Below, piece after piece: positions 51,728 to 64,000 of a DNA stretch of 64,000 nt (positions within the stretch are counted from its first letter, which is position 1; every line of letters starts with the position of its first letter). This DNA comes from Cristatella mucedo (taxonomy: Eukaryota > Bryozoa > Phylactolaemata > Cristatellidae), in contig WPIO01000101.1 of NCBI GenBank assembly GCA_009760855.2, forward strand, positions 470,001-534,000, in the 5' to 3' direction. Under the pieces are notes generated by a model, which searched no databases, was not told the DNA's origin, and saw only the letters and a list, made by a program, of their open reading frames with translations. The position numbers and the translations under genes are program-made.

Positions 51728-53315
51728 TGAAAAAATCCGGGCCTCGCCACTGTCGGTACGAGTCAGCCGAGATTCTTCGATTATTCGTATGAGTGCAGCA
51801 CGTGTCTTCGTGGGGTCTTTTGCATTCGACCTAGTCATGTCGGCTATACACCGGTTATCCACCATTGCTGTAGGAATCAACCGATTTCTGCTTGCATGTT
51901 TGACCGCCAAAGCCCACGGCCCTCTGGTCCACTGGCTACCTGGTAAAACATTTAGTCAAAAGATTGAGAGTCTGGAATGTTTGAGGACGCTTTCACCCAA
52001 AAGGGTAAGCGCCGTAGGTGTTTCCACCTCCCAAAGAGCTCCATCTAATTACACTTGTCAGTAATAATATTACTCGGCTGCTGCATTAACTGTTACCGAG
52101 TGTTTAAGTCAATTATCGGCACCCGGCCTAAGTGCCGTATGGTTTGTTTATTCATCCACGGCAGCAAGAAGGCCTCTCATTCTTCGACAAGGCTGTCCCC
52201 CCTTGGCAGTGACGGGCAGGCAGTGTCTAACTAAATGGCGTTGCCTGCCTGCTAGCTGAGGAGTGGGGAAGGGCTGAAATCGCTTGCCAAACAGCCAAAC
52301 CAAATACCAAACAGCTTGCTTCCTTAGACAGTCTGACCGGCTGAGAAAGTGGTGAAAGAGGTTGGCGCTCTGTAGCCCATGGACATGCTGTAGCCTCCTG
52401 CCAAGCGCAGGATACCGCACAGCGTGAGGGATCGAAAGTGTGAACAGGTAAAAAGATGTGAGGGTATACAAAAAGGTGTAAAGAAAGACAGAAACAGGAT
52501 CACAGCCAGAAAACGATGCAACGCACAAACACAATACATAGCAAGCGTGACTCACCATCACCTTGCTCGTGTGCGTCTCCTTCGCTCTTAGCAGACTCTT
52601 GCCTGCTCACACACGTGCTCGCGTGGGCGTAAGCAAGCTCAGGCATACACATGCATGCTCCTGCTGAAGAGTGAGACCCTCCCCAGTGGCATAGCTGTAC
52701 ACCGACATCACCTGCTGATTTATGTGGAATCCGCTTCCACTAATGTAGTCAGTCGGAAGAAGCTTAAGACAGATGTAATGCTCTAGTGCCGTTTTAACTA
52801 CTAACCAGAGAGCCATTTCGCCTGAGTGTATATCCAAACGACCTAAACCTATTGATCCACGGCCTCTAGCATTTCTATCCACCCAGCCCGGAGCATTAGG
52901 CGTGCACCAAGGCATTTTCCGAGAGCGGCTGGTCCTCGGCTCAGCTGGCTCAGGGAAGAATGGTCGTGCATGGTTGCACTCGCTCGAAAAAGCCGGCAAG
53001 TCTGGAGTTTGTGAAATGGGGCCTGCCGAGGCCGCATGCAGCACCCTCGCAATGTACGTCCATGAGCACGGGTACTCGCGGAAGCCCTAGAGAGAGTTCG
53101 TGGCAGGTCCTAGCTCGTCTTACCCACATGTCCCCAGGTTACTGCCAACAGGGTCCCCACCCAACCCCTCGCCCCAAAAGCGTCCCCATGAGCTGTGGGT
53201 GCTCTTCATTGCAAAGCGACTACACAAATAATTTTTAGGCACTCGCGCATAAGGAGAAATCGGCCAGGTACATCTGTGCCAGATGAGCATGAAGGGGGTC
53301 GACAAAGCGAACGAG

Positions 53316-53342
53316 CGAGAGAGAGAGAGAGAGAGAGAGAGG

Positions 53343-53396
<54 letters not shown>

Positions 53397-53417
53397 AGAG
53401 AGAGAGAGAGAGAGAGC
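53316..53417. repeat. (GA)n microsatellite with G runs
   Basis: GA dinucleotides interrupted by GGGGG near 53341 and a run of about 10 G near 53388-53397. Confidence 0.95.
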
Positions 53418-55491
53418 CTGAGTGCTGCTGCTACATGGGTTACCAGTGTAATGCTGGCGTCTGTTCGGCAGACTGTTGGCCCTGTTGACCGAATCGCAAG
53501 TAGTTTTTATTATGGAATTCCGATAAACTTTGTTTGGGGAAGATAACTTCACATATCGCTTACCAACTGGGCAAAGATTTTCTTAGGGCTAGCTGTCCGC
53601 CTGTGAGCTACGTTGTTACATACATACGTTAAAAGCGATCGACTTCGACACTGCTTTAGACTAAGCCTGATTTACACGAGTCTGCTCTCTCGGCCCGAGT
53701 TCCAACCACCCGCAGGTGTGAAGGTCAAGTGCAAAGTCTCTGATCGACTCAGAAGCGCCGTGGCCTCGTGTCAGGAGCATTTCGGGTCTCTTTGGCTTTC
53801 CAATTCAGCCCCCACCCACGAACAGGTGCTCTTGCCACCCACCGATTAGTGTGTACTGTACGTATCCTGTGCGCCCTCGTCTGATTCGCCCTTGCCCTTA
53901 CCCAGCGTCTCGCCTGAGGACTCGCTTGCTTGTGAGGGTCGGGCTGGGGTCGCGTTCGATCTTAAGGTATCGAGCCGGCACATATCAGTCACATCATCAG
54001 TCCTCAGCCAAAAACCTGAGATGAGAGAACACTCACAGCTCCTCATCCGGAAGAGCCAGGAGGCCGAGCGAAAATATCTGCCACAAGCATGAGCCCCTTT
54101 TTTAGTTAAGAGGGTCCTAAGTAGGACCTAGCGTTCGAGAGCACCTCCCGGGTGTTGCCAGCCAACTTGGGGCAGCCTAAATCTAACTTTGCTCGCCGAC
54201 GGACGATCGAGCCACACCTCCCACCTCCTGCCAGAAAGCGGCCACACATCCAGTGTCTTGGCCTTATAACCTTTTGCACAATATACCAGCTGCTGAGGGC
54301 TGTCTCATAAGGCAGCGCTCAGCACATCGGTCTGCAGAATAGCTTGTCTGACCCTACTGAGCCGATCGACCCTGCGGCCGGCCGGCTTCGGAGGCAACAG
54401 CAGCCGGTAGTAGCAGTCTATTAAGAGGCAGGCTTGGCCGGCTGCTCAAGACTGAGCTGCAGCACGAGCCAAGGCGTCTCGACCGCTTGAAGATGAAGGG
54501 CCGATTCACTGCCGGTGCCTGTGCGCCCACGGCAGCAGCATCGTCAAATCACGCTGCACACGGTCACCGTGAGTATTGTCCATCTGGCCGCGAGTGGGTG
54601 CCGGAGGCTAATGACTCTTTCCGGCAAGTCGGCCAGTCTAGCTTGTCGTGTCTTACCGTCTCCCTGTGGGAATCTGGATCTGGTGTTTTGCCGGGAGGTA
54701 CACCCCTATTCACTCTAAAGCGAGGGATACAGTTTGTTGGCCAGTGCACTTAAAGCCAGAGCGTCTGCTATTGCTTGTATGTGCGAGACGTTGATGCTCA
54801 GCTTCAGGCCTTCAGAGTTCACGTGTACGCACTGTTGCATCGACGAGTGGCATCTGCCCCTTCTCTCTGGGATCACGTGATATAAAAATAGTGATAACTT
54901 AAACAGCAGGCGTTCTCTTTGGATGATGTTGGCTTTCGTCGGATAATCGTTGGATCGCGAAGACACTATGGCGATAGCGTAAACCCCACCAACCCGCACT
55001 CCCCATCGACTTCACCGCGATGATAATGGTCATCGTAGGTAAACTGCACGAAAAAACCGAGCAAGTGAGCTCCACGGGAATTGCAACGTTTTACAATCCA
55101 GCTCTGGCTCCGGCTGAGTGCAGAACTACTAGAGATCGAGGAAGTTCTCGAGGTGCTAACAGTAATATCGCCGTCATTAAGAAGTGTTTTGGTTTTGTAC
55201 AGGCGATCGACATAGACTTCCTCGAAGGTGAAGGGCAATGGAAACGATGTTAGTCCGTCTCGTTTCCATGTTACAGTTTTGAGTGGACTGCAATTTCAAG
55301 CATGCAAAGATCTAGTGCACTCCCCCTGCATTCTGGCTGCAGTGTAGCTGCCAGTTTCCTTCTCTTGGATCGGAGTTTAAAAACTAGCGGGGCACGGTGG
55401 CTGCAGTGTCGAGCATCCTCACACTCATTGCAGAGATTGCACCGCTGTTGCTATATTTATGGAGCAGATTAGCTAGCCCAGCCCAGCCCAG

Positions 55492-55517
55492 CCCCCCCCC
55501 CCCCCCCCCCCCCCCCC
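55492..55517. repeat. poly-C run of about 26
   Basis: An unbroken C homopolymer after CCCAGCCCAGCC. Confidence 0.95.
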
Positions 55518-56921
55518 GCCCCAGAATGCAGAAGCTCCAGCTTGACTTTCGGTGGCTCTTTTGGCCGCAACCGTCGTCGCTAGTCCTTTACTGTTACTCG
55601 CATCCTCACGTTAACAGTTAGCCCCCTAACCTTGTGTGCCTAATGCTGAGCCAGCTTCGGGGACCACCAGTTTCTGAGGAGTGCTAGATACATCCAGAGG
55701 AGCGAGACGCTGCTCCTATGCTTTATAAGCCACGGCCGATCGTGCAAGTCCTCACCTCAGTGCAGGCCCCAATTAATTCTTGCCTTCGGCCGGCAGATCT
55801 TGGCAGCCGTACCAGACCAGGCCAGGCCAGGCAGGACACGAGTCCACAGAGCAGCTTCGCAGCAGCAGCAGCCGCCTGAAGCCTCCTGCAGAGCTCGCTC
55901 GGCCGGCATGACTGGGCCAGTCTGCCACGTGGCTGGGCCAGTCAGACACGTGACAGAGCCTGCCTGCCAAGCTCTGCAGAGAGCGACAGCGCGATACCCG
56001 GCAGCTGGCTTGGTGGCTAGATTGTTTGCGGAGCAACGTAGAGACGAAGGTAAAGGCTGGGCATAGAGTTGACTACGATCCCGCGCGAGTGCCGCGACAG
56101 CTAGATTCGAACGGCTTCGTGCCCGCGTTGGAAAATGGAACCTCACTTGCCCTCGGCCGGGCTGGTGCCCACTCACGTACCTCTCCCAAACCAGCGCCAT
56201 TGGACAACTAGCACCATTGAAAAATACTGGCTTGCTGAAGGACCACTCCACTGCCTGATATTCCCTTCAACAAGAGTGTCACACTTACCCTTTGTTTAAA
56301 GCCGGGTTCTCGGCTGACTAATTTATCTTTTGTCAATGGTCCTTCGATAGTGCCCAATCCCTCATTCCCAGACAAGGTAGTGTTTACACCTGAGTCCTTT
56401 ATTGTCCATATTGGGGATTTCAGTCATCGTCCTGGATCTGAAAGTGCCCTCGAGTGCCCTTCTTTTCTTTGACATGTGCATGTGCGTGACTGGTCGTCTG
56501 TCGTCGTGTGCGCACGATCCGAGAACGATCGAGCTCACACAACGGATGCACGTTTGGTGCAAAGACCCTGTTTGCGGCTCCTACTTTGCCTACCGACAGC
56601 TGTATGTTGGAATATGTTGGCCTTAATGTGTGGCACTACTTTGTTTGTTTTTGCAATATGGCGGGCCGGCAGAAGCCGAGCGGTTGCCAATGTGCAGGCA
56701 CACCGTTCGAGAACCGCCATACCCCCCAAAATGCCACTTCGGCCTCGGGGGAATTCAATATGGCATAGATTTGCCCTCACCATTCTACTCTCCTCACACA
56801 TGGGAAAGGCTGTGTTGTGGTCAGACTGACCGACCCTCTGCCAGTCAGTTACGAATCTCGGGCCGAGTTGCATGGCTGCATGTCTTATCCCCCCAGAACT
56901 TGGAGTGATATAATTTGCTTC

Positions 56922-57395
56922 TTAAGTTCTTACGCTGACCCACAAGGCCCACCACGGCTTGGCTCCTCCGTACCTAGCTGAACTGCTGCACCAGTTTCAG
57001 CCTCTTCGTGCCCTCAGGTCATGTATAGACAATAAATTATCTGTTCCATTCCTCAGCTTAAAGACCGTTGGCGACAGAAGCTTTAGCTCTGCAGGTCCTA
57101 GACTGCGGAACTCGCTTCCACAATTCTTATGCAACAAAAACTACTCTCCTGCTGCCGCCTATGACTCATCCTTTTCAGCTGTCCTGAGCTGCTACTTCCA
57201 TGCTACTCACTACCTCAACTGCTCTCCTGATGCTGCTATGGTTCCCACTTTCCCTTTGCTGCGTGAGACGAAGTCTGATGGCTACCGAATGCGTACCGAA
57301 AGCCGCTTAGGCTGTAATTACGCTATACAAAACTCTCCTGCGTAACACCCACATTGTCTTTGTGGCATTGCAGAGTTACAGACGGAGATGCATAC
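56922..57395 (+). mobile_element. LINE B copy 3, C-terminal fragment
   Basis: A 5'-truncated L2/CR1-like LINE. Its open frame reads HGLAPPYLAELLHQFQPLRA, then NKLSVPFLSLKTVGDRSFSS, GPRLRNSLPQFL, and a 3' UTR with CACATTGTCTTTGTGGC. It is the least damaged of the three LINE B fragments in this part of ORF2. The element ends in a (TA)n tract at 57397-57417. Confidence 0.85.
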
Positions 57396-60069
57396 ACATA
57401 TATATATATATATATATACATATACCTAAGTAAGTGGGTGAGTTCGTAGTAATTGCAGAACATAGCCGTTCACTGCCACTCGATGTGTGAAGAATTTCAC
57501 GAAATTTGTATATTTACACGAGGATTGAAGATCGAGGCCGAGGCCGCACAAGCAGTCACCTGCAGTGGAAAAAGAAAGAAAAATACAAGCAGCTGCACGC
57601 CCGGGCAGAATGGCTGAAACGATTGACCGACAAAATCAGTAATCACCAAGACAGAGCCGGGCACTGCAGAATTTCCATCCGAATAGTTATAGAGTTGATT
57701 CATAGCACCGTGAAGATGTGATCTGTGAATGGTAATATTGTTGTCACTGAGCAGTAGCACAGCCGAGGAGCGGGGCTTAGTTGGGCAATGAAACAAGATG
57801 GCTCGTGGCCGGTGCCTTGACCTTGACCATTACCTTGGTCCCAGACCTCGCGTGGCCCGACCTTGACATTGGTAAGGTCAGAAAAAATCAAAAGAAGGCT
57901 GAAGGGGCTTGTCGGGAAAGCACGGATATTACAGCAGGACCGTTAAAATCAGTACTTAAAAGTGCTTTGCTTATTAAATCTACTTCGAGCTACTCCGAGG
58001 GAGGCGTTGCCTTAGGGCTCGAACATTCAGTGTGTGAAGCTACCTGTAGTAGCTAGCATCTGCGGTTCATTTTTTGCGAGTGCCTACTTGCTATGCAAGT
58101 ATCGAAATAGCTAGAGCAGAATCTTACTTTTGACAGCGCTTGAAAAATGTCCTAATTCACAAGCCCCGCGTCTTAGCCCAGAGATAAAGTGCAAGCACTT
58201 TATGACCCTGGTTGTGGATTCCAAGTCCTACAGCAGGCAATTCTTTATTGCCTGCTGCATATTGCAGGGGTGATAGCCACCAGGGCTCGCGAACGCACAC
58301 ACACATACACACACACACATAAACATATACATAGGGGGAGAGAGAGAGGGGGAGATAAAGATGTGTTCGAGCGTCTAAATCGTGACCGCAGCATTCAAAG
58401 TGGAATAGGGGCGTCTTCAGTAATTAGGAATTTAGTAACTGTTGCACTGTGTTAAAGCTGCAAAGACATGCGGTTGTTGTGGATATAGGTTATTTAAACG
58501 TGCCGTTTCCATGGCCTAACAAGTCCGAAATGCTCCAGCATTGTGCTCCAACCGAGCTCTCTAATGATGCCTAATCACTACCTGCAGGTATGAGAGAGGG
58601 ATTTCCTTACCAATCGACAAAGGGATAGCTAGCTTTTTCGGCTCATTTTGGCTCTTAGTTCAAGATGCCCGGGAGGTCACTGCTCGACAGCACCACCCAA
58701 GGACGACTGCAGAGGCCTTGCATGAAATAGGCCAAAGCAACAGAGAACTGGCTTATTTGAGAAATCAACTGCATAGCGATTAGCTACAATGTTAAGAAGC
58801 TATACACTGCGGCTTGTAGAATCAGCGCTCAAGGAAGGTCGGTCAAGGAAATGACCGGGCGGCGGCAGTGGGACGACTGCCGAGGACGGCATCACTCCGA
58901 GAACTGTCTCTATCGCTAGCGACCTCTACCGGTGCGTTCATAAGCATAGAGGCAGTGCACCGGAGGTTTCCCAGGCCTGGCATACGGATAAGGCTCGCCA
59001 AACGCCTTCGAAACCTTCATAAGCAACGAAAGAGATCATCTAGGATGGTATCGGGGCCACGCCCACTACTCCGTAGATGACTTGGTATGTACTTGGGAGT
59101 CAGTGCTTTATGGACCGACGAGTCAAAACTCATGATTTTCTTTAAAAAGATAAGAACAATGAAATAACACTAGTCTTTGAAAATTTTTAGATGTACCATC
59201 CTGACTGCTCCAGCCAACGCTGAAATTTGATGGTGTAAGGTATCGTGATTTGGGGTTTTTTCTGCTCCTCCGGTGTCGGAGTTCTGCAGCATATTAGTGG
59301 ATGTAGTGGACCAGCTTTGCACTTCGATCTGGTAAAAGAAAACAATGCTGGGATTTCAAGTACTTGAGCTCTTCTGGTCACATTTGGCAGCAAAATAATG
59401 AACCGAAGCACATAGCAAAACTTCGCTGAAGTTTTCCCCTGAAGCAACTGTCTGAGTGGGCTGGGTCAGCCTGACCTATGTCCCGCTGAGCATCTTTAGG
59501 ATGAAGGTGAAGCACTGTCTGAGGAGGACTGGTGATTCTGTGCCTGCTACGACTCCAGAAGAGTCTTTTAGCCAACTGCAATACAGCTGGGATAATAATA
59601 CCTCAGAGACTTGTAAGAGATTGGCGAACTCTATGGTTAGATGTGCAAGAGAGGTTTAACCTACCTATAAATTGTTTGCACCGTAAATAATAGTTTTACT
59701 TAAGGAAGACGTTAAGCTTGATTTAGCCTATATATAGCAGAGATTCATTATGTATTCTTGTGTATGCTAAGTCGAAAGCCATCGATCTCTACCAGACGGG
59801 GGGGGGCCGTAGCCATGCCCGGATGAGACCAGTCTTTTGAGAAGAAGTGCATATATGTACAGGGTGAGTATATATGCAGGCTGTATGTGAGGCTGTTATA
59901 TCAGCTGCCCTCACCTACTCTACATGCGTGAACACGCTGGGCGGGAAAAAGTAGCTGGAGCATGTCTCTGTGAGTACATTAATGTAATTGCTAACCCAAA
60001 GGAAAGAGGTGGGCTCAGATATTCTAAACTAAAAATACTCACACTTGTTAAGGTCCCAGCAAAGCATTT

Positions 60070-60091
60070 GATGTGTGTGTGCGTGTGCGTT

Positions 60092-60122
<31 letters not shown>

Positions 60123-60130
60123 GTGTGTTT
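60070..60130. repeat. (TG)n microsatellite, left half
   Basis: TG dinucleotides with GCGTG interruptions; continued after an MITE at 60248. Confidence 0.95.
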
Positions 60131-60131
60131 G

Positions 60132-60247
60132 CAGTGGTAGAGCCAGGATTTTCAGGTTGAGGGCAAGGTACACCTCTCCTGCCCCTGGGGAAATTTGCCC
60201 CGGGATATAGGTACTTCTCTCTGCAATTGCACCCTGGCTCTGCCCCC
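60132..60247. mobile_element. hAT-like MITE of about 116 bp
   Basis: The left end CAGTGGTAGAGCCAGGATTT resembles hAT termini (CAGTGGCGGAxCCAGGATTT). The right end, reversed, reads GGGGGCAGAGCCAGGGTGCA; the inner 12 bases match 11 of 12. (TG)n flanks both sides, so the target was a TG microsatellite; an 8-bp duplication cannot be read clearly inside such a repeat. Confidence 0.55.
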
Positions 60248-60300
60248 TTTGTGTGTGTGTGTGTGTGTGCGTGCGCGTGCGTGCGCGCACGCGCGCATGC
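60248..60300. repeat. (TG)n/(CG) alternating tract, right half
   Basis: TGTGTG turns into GTGCGCGCACGCGCGC, a purine-pyrimidine alternation. Confidence 0.93.
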
Positions 60301-61012
60301 GAGCTCGTGCATTCGTGTGCGTTGTCGTGTGCGCTCAGGCGTGCTGTGCAGTCACGACTGGATTCAATGCAACATTTACCTTTGTGCCTTGCACATGCGG
60401 ACACAATTCGCCACGAGCGCAGGCGCACTCTGCTTTAGCAGATTTGTCAAACCTGGCTGCTTTTAGCAGCTCCACAAATTGTGTCTGTCTATGCTAGCCT
60501 CTTCGGTAGACATCGATCCTCGAAACGGTGCACGAGAATTGCACGTGCGACATAAATTGCACGGTGTGGGGTTCTTGAAGATATTTGGGCCTACTCGCCC
60601 CTTCCTCTTCCATGGGTATAGGTTCTTGGAATTAGACCGAGGTCATAGGTTAGCTAGCCCGAAGGAGAGGCCTAGGACACCTGCTCGGACACCAAGGGCC
60701 AAGACCAAAGGCCAGATACCAAAGGCCACCCACCAATGCACCGAAAGCACTGGTGACCTTCCGGTCTGCAAATGCTTTTAAAAAATCCAGTCCTGACCTC
60801 CGGTGCTGCAGCAGCAGCTGGGGCAGTTGGCACGCGATGTGGTGGCTGCCGAAATGCCAGCCTAGCAGATCAAGCAAACAGCTGTGTATGCCGAGCTGTC
60901 ACTCAGTTTTTTCGTCCCCCGGAACAGGAGCAAAGAAACTCGGGGAAGGCGGTGCTTGGCTGTATTCATCAGCAGCTCTGTTCATCCGCTGCTGCAGTTC
61001 CGGCCTGCTACC

Positions 61013-61053
61013 GGGATCCTGCTGCCGGGATCCTGCTGCCGGGATCCTGCTGC
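61013..61053. repeat. 15-bp tandem repeat, three units
   Basis: CCGGGATCCTGCTGC three times. Confidence 0.93.
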
Positions 61054-61324
61054 TGTTCTGCTTCCCGTGTGCCCTTTATCGGTTCCTTCATGCCCGTCCG
61101 CTTGGCTGCAACAACTGCTCACTGACTCGCTAGGCATCGCTAGCCGCCGTGTGAAAATAGCAATCACTTGCATAACTGGTCGTAGGCGCTTGAGCTGAAC
61201 CATATTGGGGGCCTAGTGAAAGCATCGTGAGCGGATGCAGCAGCACGTTCACTGTCTTTCCCGTGAATGCTCAGTGGACGCACTCGGTCGCCCTAGCTAC
61301 GATATGTATCGGTTTATCGAAATA

Positions 61325-61397
61325 AAATCCGGCTCCCACCAGAACTCCAACACGGGACCACCAGCCCGTTTGGCCACCGGTCTCGCGAGACCGCCAC
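61325..61397 (-). mobile_element. tRNA-like SINE head
   Basis: On the minus strand GGTGGCCAAACGGGCTGG then GGTCCCGTGTTGGAGTTCTG and GTGGGAGCCGG follow the layout of tRNA-derived SINEs (A-box-like, then TGGTCCCGGGTTCGAATCC-type B-box region). Different family from the four SINE copies above. Confidence 0.4.
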
Positions 61398-61408
61398 CCG
61401 TGCTATTC

Positions 61409-61505
61409 CTAATAATACTACTACTAATGCTCTTTTGTAAAGTGCCATCGGTGAAGTGAATCTCTCTTTCTAGGCACTGTATGCATGCTGTAAAGGAAGA
61501 ATGTA
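61409..61505 (-). mobile_element. L2-type LINE 3' tail
   Basis: AATAATACTACTACTAATGC, TTTTGTAAAGTGCC, GTGAATCTCTCTTTCTAGGC, ACTGTATGCATGCTG and AAAGGAAG on +. Same subfamily extension as 39.2 kb. Confidence 0.6.
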
Positions 61506-61759
61506 CGGTGTGGTTGCTAGCTAAACTCTCTCGTGCTTAGCCACACTGGAGGGACCAGTGTGCCCTGTCCTGGCGCCGTAAGTGGGATATATGCTCACTG
61601 AGAATGCCTGCAAAGCTGCTCGTTAACGCCGGTGAAAGCAGAGAGTCTGTAGAGGTCTAAGCCAAGTAGGGCCGGATATCGAACTTGACAGAATCAGCCA
61701 ATTACGGACTGAGGGGCCATTTCACGATTAGCCGGCTCCTCCCTTAGCTTCCCACGTTA

Positions 61760-61931
<172 letters not shown>

Positions 61932-62179
61932 TGCAAACTGCTGTGCAAAAAAATCTTCAGCTGAAGCTAAGCAAATTATACCATGTCCGAGTGCCAGGCA
62001 AGAGTCATAAAAATTGGCCTTGAAAATCCCACCGTGTGTGCCTGCTGGGTGGGCCGTGCCTGCCGGGCAGACCTGGAGTGACGGGTCGTAATTCCAAATG
62101 GCACAGCGACCGAAGGCCGCTGGTCCGCCTTGCGGAGGGGGGGGGGTTGCTGCAATGAAAGAATATCGCCTCCTCGAGC

Positions 62180-62252
62180 TGCGAGCGATCCTGTAACCTC
62201 TGGCTTGCTTACCTTTCGAGTGCTCTACAGAGTGAGCTAGCCGCACTGCTCT
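62180..62252 (-). tRNA. tRNA-like sequence, pseudogene or SINE head
   Basis: Minus strand: GCGGCTAGCTCACTCTGTAG, AGCAC, then CGAAAGGTAAGCAAGCC and AGGTTACAGGATCGC. TAGCTCACTCTGTAGAGC is close to a tRNA D-arm/A box (TAGCTCAGTxGGTAGAGC). The T-arm GGTTACAGGAT has lost the TTCGA loop. I judge it a decayed tRNA copy or SINE start, not a functional tRNA. Confidence 0.4.
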
Positions 62253-62949
62253 GGCTATGGCAACTAACGTAGCGCTGTAAAGCCTCGGCTTCAGATTTCC
62301 ACTTACATGCTCCAGCCGAATCCCAACGTACCTCGTGGGTGAATGCTCGTGTAATTCCAAGTCGGGTGCCAAGCTGCAGCTGCTATACCTGCTCTGTGGT
62401 CGGCAAATAGGGATGGAGAATTCGCTGCACAGATTACATGCCGGTCCAGACAAGTACGTCAATTCCCACACCACTTGGTTACACTACTCGGCACACCGTT
62501 ATTAGCTGCATGTGTCAGTGACTTTTGAGCGGTTTTGTCAAGTAAAGCGGTAAATTACCAAAATTCATAGCGACCTAAGGCCGCCTGACAGGACGTACTG
62601 AGACCCTAAGGTAAGTAAGGGTCATAGGTAAAGGGTCAAAGGCCATCTGACAGGATGTGTTGAGTGCCAAACAAGAAATCTGCCTAGAGCTTTGGTATGC
62701 CACTGCTGCGCTGCTGGCAGGCCCTCGACTCTCAAGCCTCGTTCCTATCGGCCGAGGCCCACAATATCTTTCATCACTTCGGATCTCGCTAGCTTACTGC
62801 TGCGATTGGCAACGGTCTGCATTCGAATTGTAATTGTGATGTGTATTTAACATTATGGCTTACCCTAAATTTTTACATTGCTGTGTCTGCAAAAAGCTGA
62901 CCTAAGTTAGGTGCAGGTGCATATCGGGGCTTTTATTTGTACAAATATG

Positions 62950-63213
62950 CTGAGGTGGATCTAGCTAATCTATGGGGGGGGGCCAGACCCGAAAGATTTT
63001 CATGCAGGTGGGCCAAACCTTCTAGTTATGAAAAATTATTGCGATAATCATTGATTTATTCGGCACAAACTCTGCGAACGCTCATAAGCTAAAGTGTGAC
63101 ATAATTTCGTTGTTCGTGACTGTCGGCAGGGCACGGGATGGGGGGGCAGCACAGGTCACTGTCCCACTTTAGATGGTGGGCAAAATCCCTGATTCCTCCT
63201 GTCTCTGCCACTG
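62950..63213. mobile_element. hAT-like MITE of about 264 bp
   Basis: The right end, reversed, reads CAGTGGCAGAGACAGGAGGA, a typical hAT-type terminus. The left end CTGAGGTGGATCTAGCTAAT is a weaker match (CAGxGGxGGATCTAG). G runs lie inside both ends (near 62974 and 63140). The flanks CAAATATG (62942-62949) and CAAATGTA (63214-63221) are a plausible 8-bp target duplication with two changes. No transposase coding capacity. Confidence 0.5.
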
Positions 63214-63412
63214 CAAATGTAAAGTGCATGTGCGTGCGTGAGTTTTATGCCGAGTGCACAGCCATTACAGTTGTAGCCTTTGCAAAAGTACGAGAATTTG
63301 ATTGGTTGCCCGATTGGTCGTACGATTGCTAATTATTAGTTGAGCTATAGTCAGTCGGTAATGTGACACGACCAACCGTCGTAAGTCTGCAGGGTACTGT
63401 CGCCAGCCGTCG

Positions 63413-63423
63413 GGGGGGGGGGG
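63413..63423. repeat. poly-G run
   Basis: Eleven to twelve G residues. Confidence 0.9.
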
Positions 63424-64000
63424 ACACGTGTGGCTCGTAGGAGGCAATTGTACAGAAGAATATGCAAGCACACCACTCACAATCTCCTCGCTCTAGCCTC
63501 GCTTTCCCCGCCGAAATCTATTGCCTCCTGCTGACTAAGTCCTCCCGCTGAGTCAAGTTGGTCTGCAGGAATTGCACACCGATGAGATAATCCTCATAAA
63601 TTCTTTATGAATACACATCTGACCTTTTTTCAAATAGCGGGCACAGCATCAAAGATGGAAATTTAAAGAGCAGCTGGCGTAAAAGCCTTACTTATTTAGC
63701 AACAGGAGAGCTGCTGCATTCTTTACTTGACTTCAGCGTTGGCTTCAGCTCCTTTTTCCAATCTTCCACGCGGCACATCACCAACAGGTTATTCGATACT
63801 GGAAAGGTGGCAGAGAGCACTTGTGTGGAAAGCATTGCCCTTTGTCCTGAGTGACTCGGGCGAACACATTTTTGCCACGAGTCCTCTCAATTTGGCCGTC
63901 TGCTATTTCTCATATAAGTCGCCTTTCTCATATAAGTTCTTCATATAAGTTTTCTGGCCTCCCCCCCCCCCCACAACCGGCTAAGCACGATCGACTGCAG

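Noticed and set aside
53888-53966. Exon-like segment after a good pyrimidine tract (CCCTTGCCCTTACCCAG)
   Set aside because: Neither the phase-1 reading nor other frames resemble an E-protein or any family I know; donor is weak.
54487-54753. 88-codon frame with a GTGAGT inside
   Set aside because: No homology and no matching phase with the upstream exon.
60753-61133. Frame with SSSWGSW as a third E-protein exon
   Set aside because: Only the SWG triplet matches; the acceptor is poor, and the following residues do not fit the PSP-rich segment.
62180-62252. Functional tRNA gene
   Set aside because: The T-loop TTCGA is lost and arms do not pair well by eye; more likely a decayed copy or SINE head.

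Overview
This is repeat-rich animal DNA. The metazoan reading rests on L2/CR1-type non-LTR retrotransposons, tRNA-derived SINEs with Pol III A and B boxes, hAT-type miniature transposons, very long (CT)n/(GA)n arrays, a CpG island of about 6 kb, and two small spliced exons of an E-protein (class I bHLH; TCF3/TCF4/TCF12/daughterless) gene on the + strand. I cannot name the species. The divergence of the E-protein N-terminus from the vertebrate form, together with the sparse exons, suggests an invertebrate or early-diverging chordate with a large genome, but this is inference.

Layout: 1-18 kb is upstream DNA filled with decayed retrotransposons. Three copies of one L2-like LINE (called C here) lie at 1.1-2.0, 12.2-15.6 and 15.9-17.6 kb. 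Copies of a second LINE (called B) lie at 6.5-7.4, 13.1-14.5 and 56.9-57.4 kb. Four copies of a tRNA-SINE lie at 5.1, 6.8, 26.5 and 51.6 kb. A pure (CTG)55 array is at 8.16 kb. 18.2-24.5 kb is a GC- and CpG-rich island with (CCG)n tracts and small AT-rich islets, one of which holds a perfect palindromic homeodomain-type site; it is the best promoter candidate. 24.6-31.6 kb carries several minisatellites and (CT)n arrays. A coding exon at 31605-31667 encodes an E-protein AD1 start (LNDLLDLSA). After an 11.4-kb intron, a 70-nt exon at 43025-43094 continues the protein, with the same intron phases (0 and 1) and nearly the same length as the corresponding vertebrate exon. The rest of the window (43-64 kb) is read as the next intron. 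It carries a degenerate RT plus endonuclease element (D, minus strand, 46.4-48.7 kb), dispersed LINE 3' tails, two hAT-like MITEs and further microsatellites.

The E-protein gene is the only host gene I can support. Its bHLH domain and most of its coding sequence would lie downstream of the window. Nearly all other long open frames are simple-sequence or CpG-island artefacts. The most informative structures are the E-protein exons, a LINE-in-LINE insertion with a readable target-site duplication and target-like junction repeats, a SINE-in-LINE insertion, a shared reading-frame lesion in two copies of LINE C, and an MITE that landed inside a (TG)n array.
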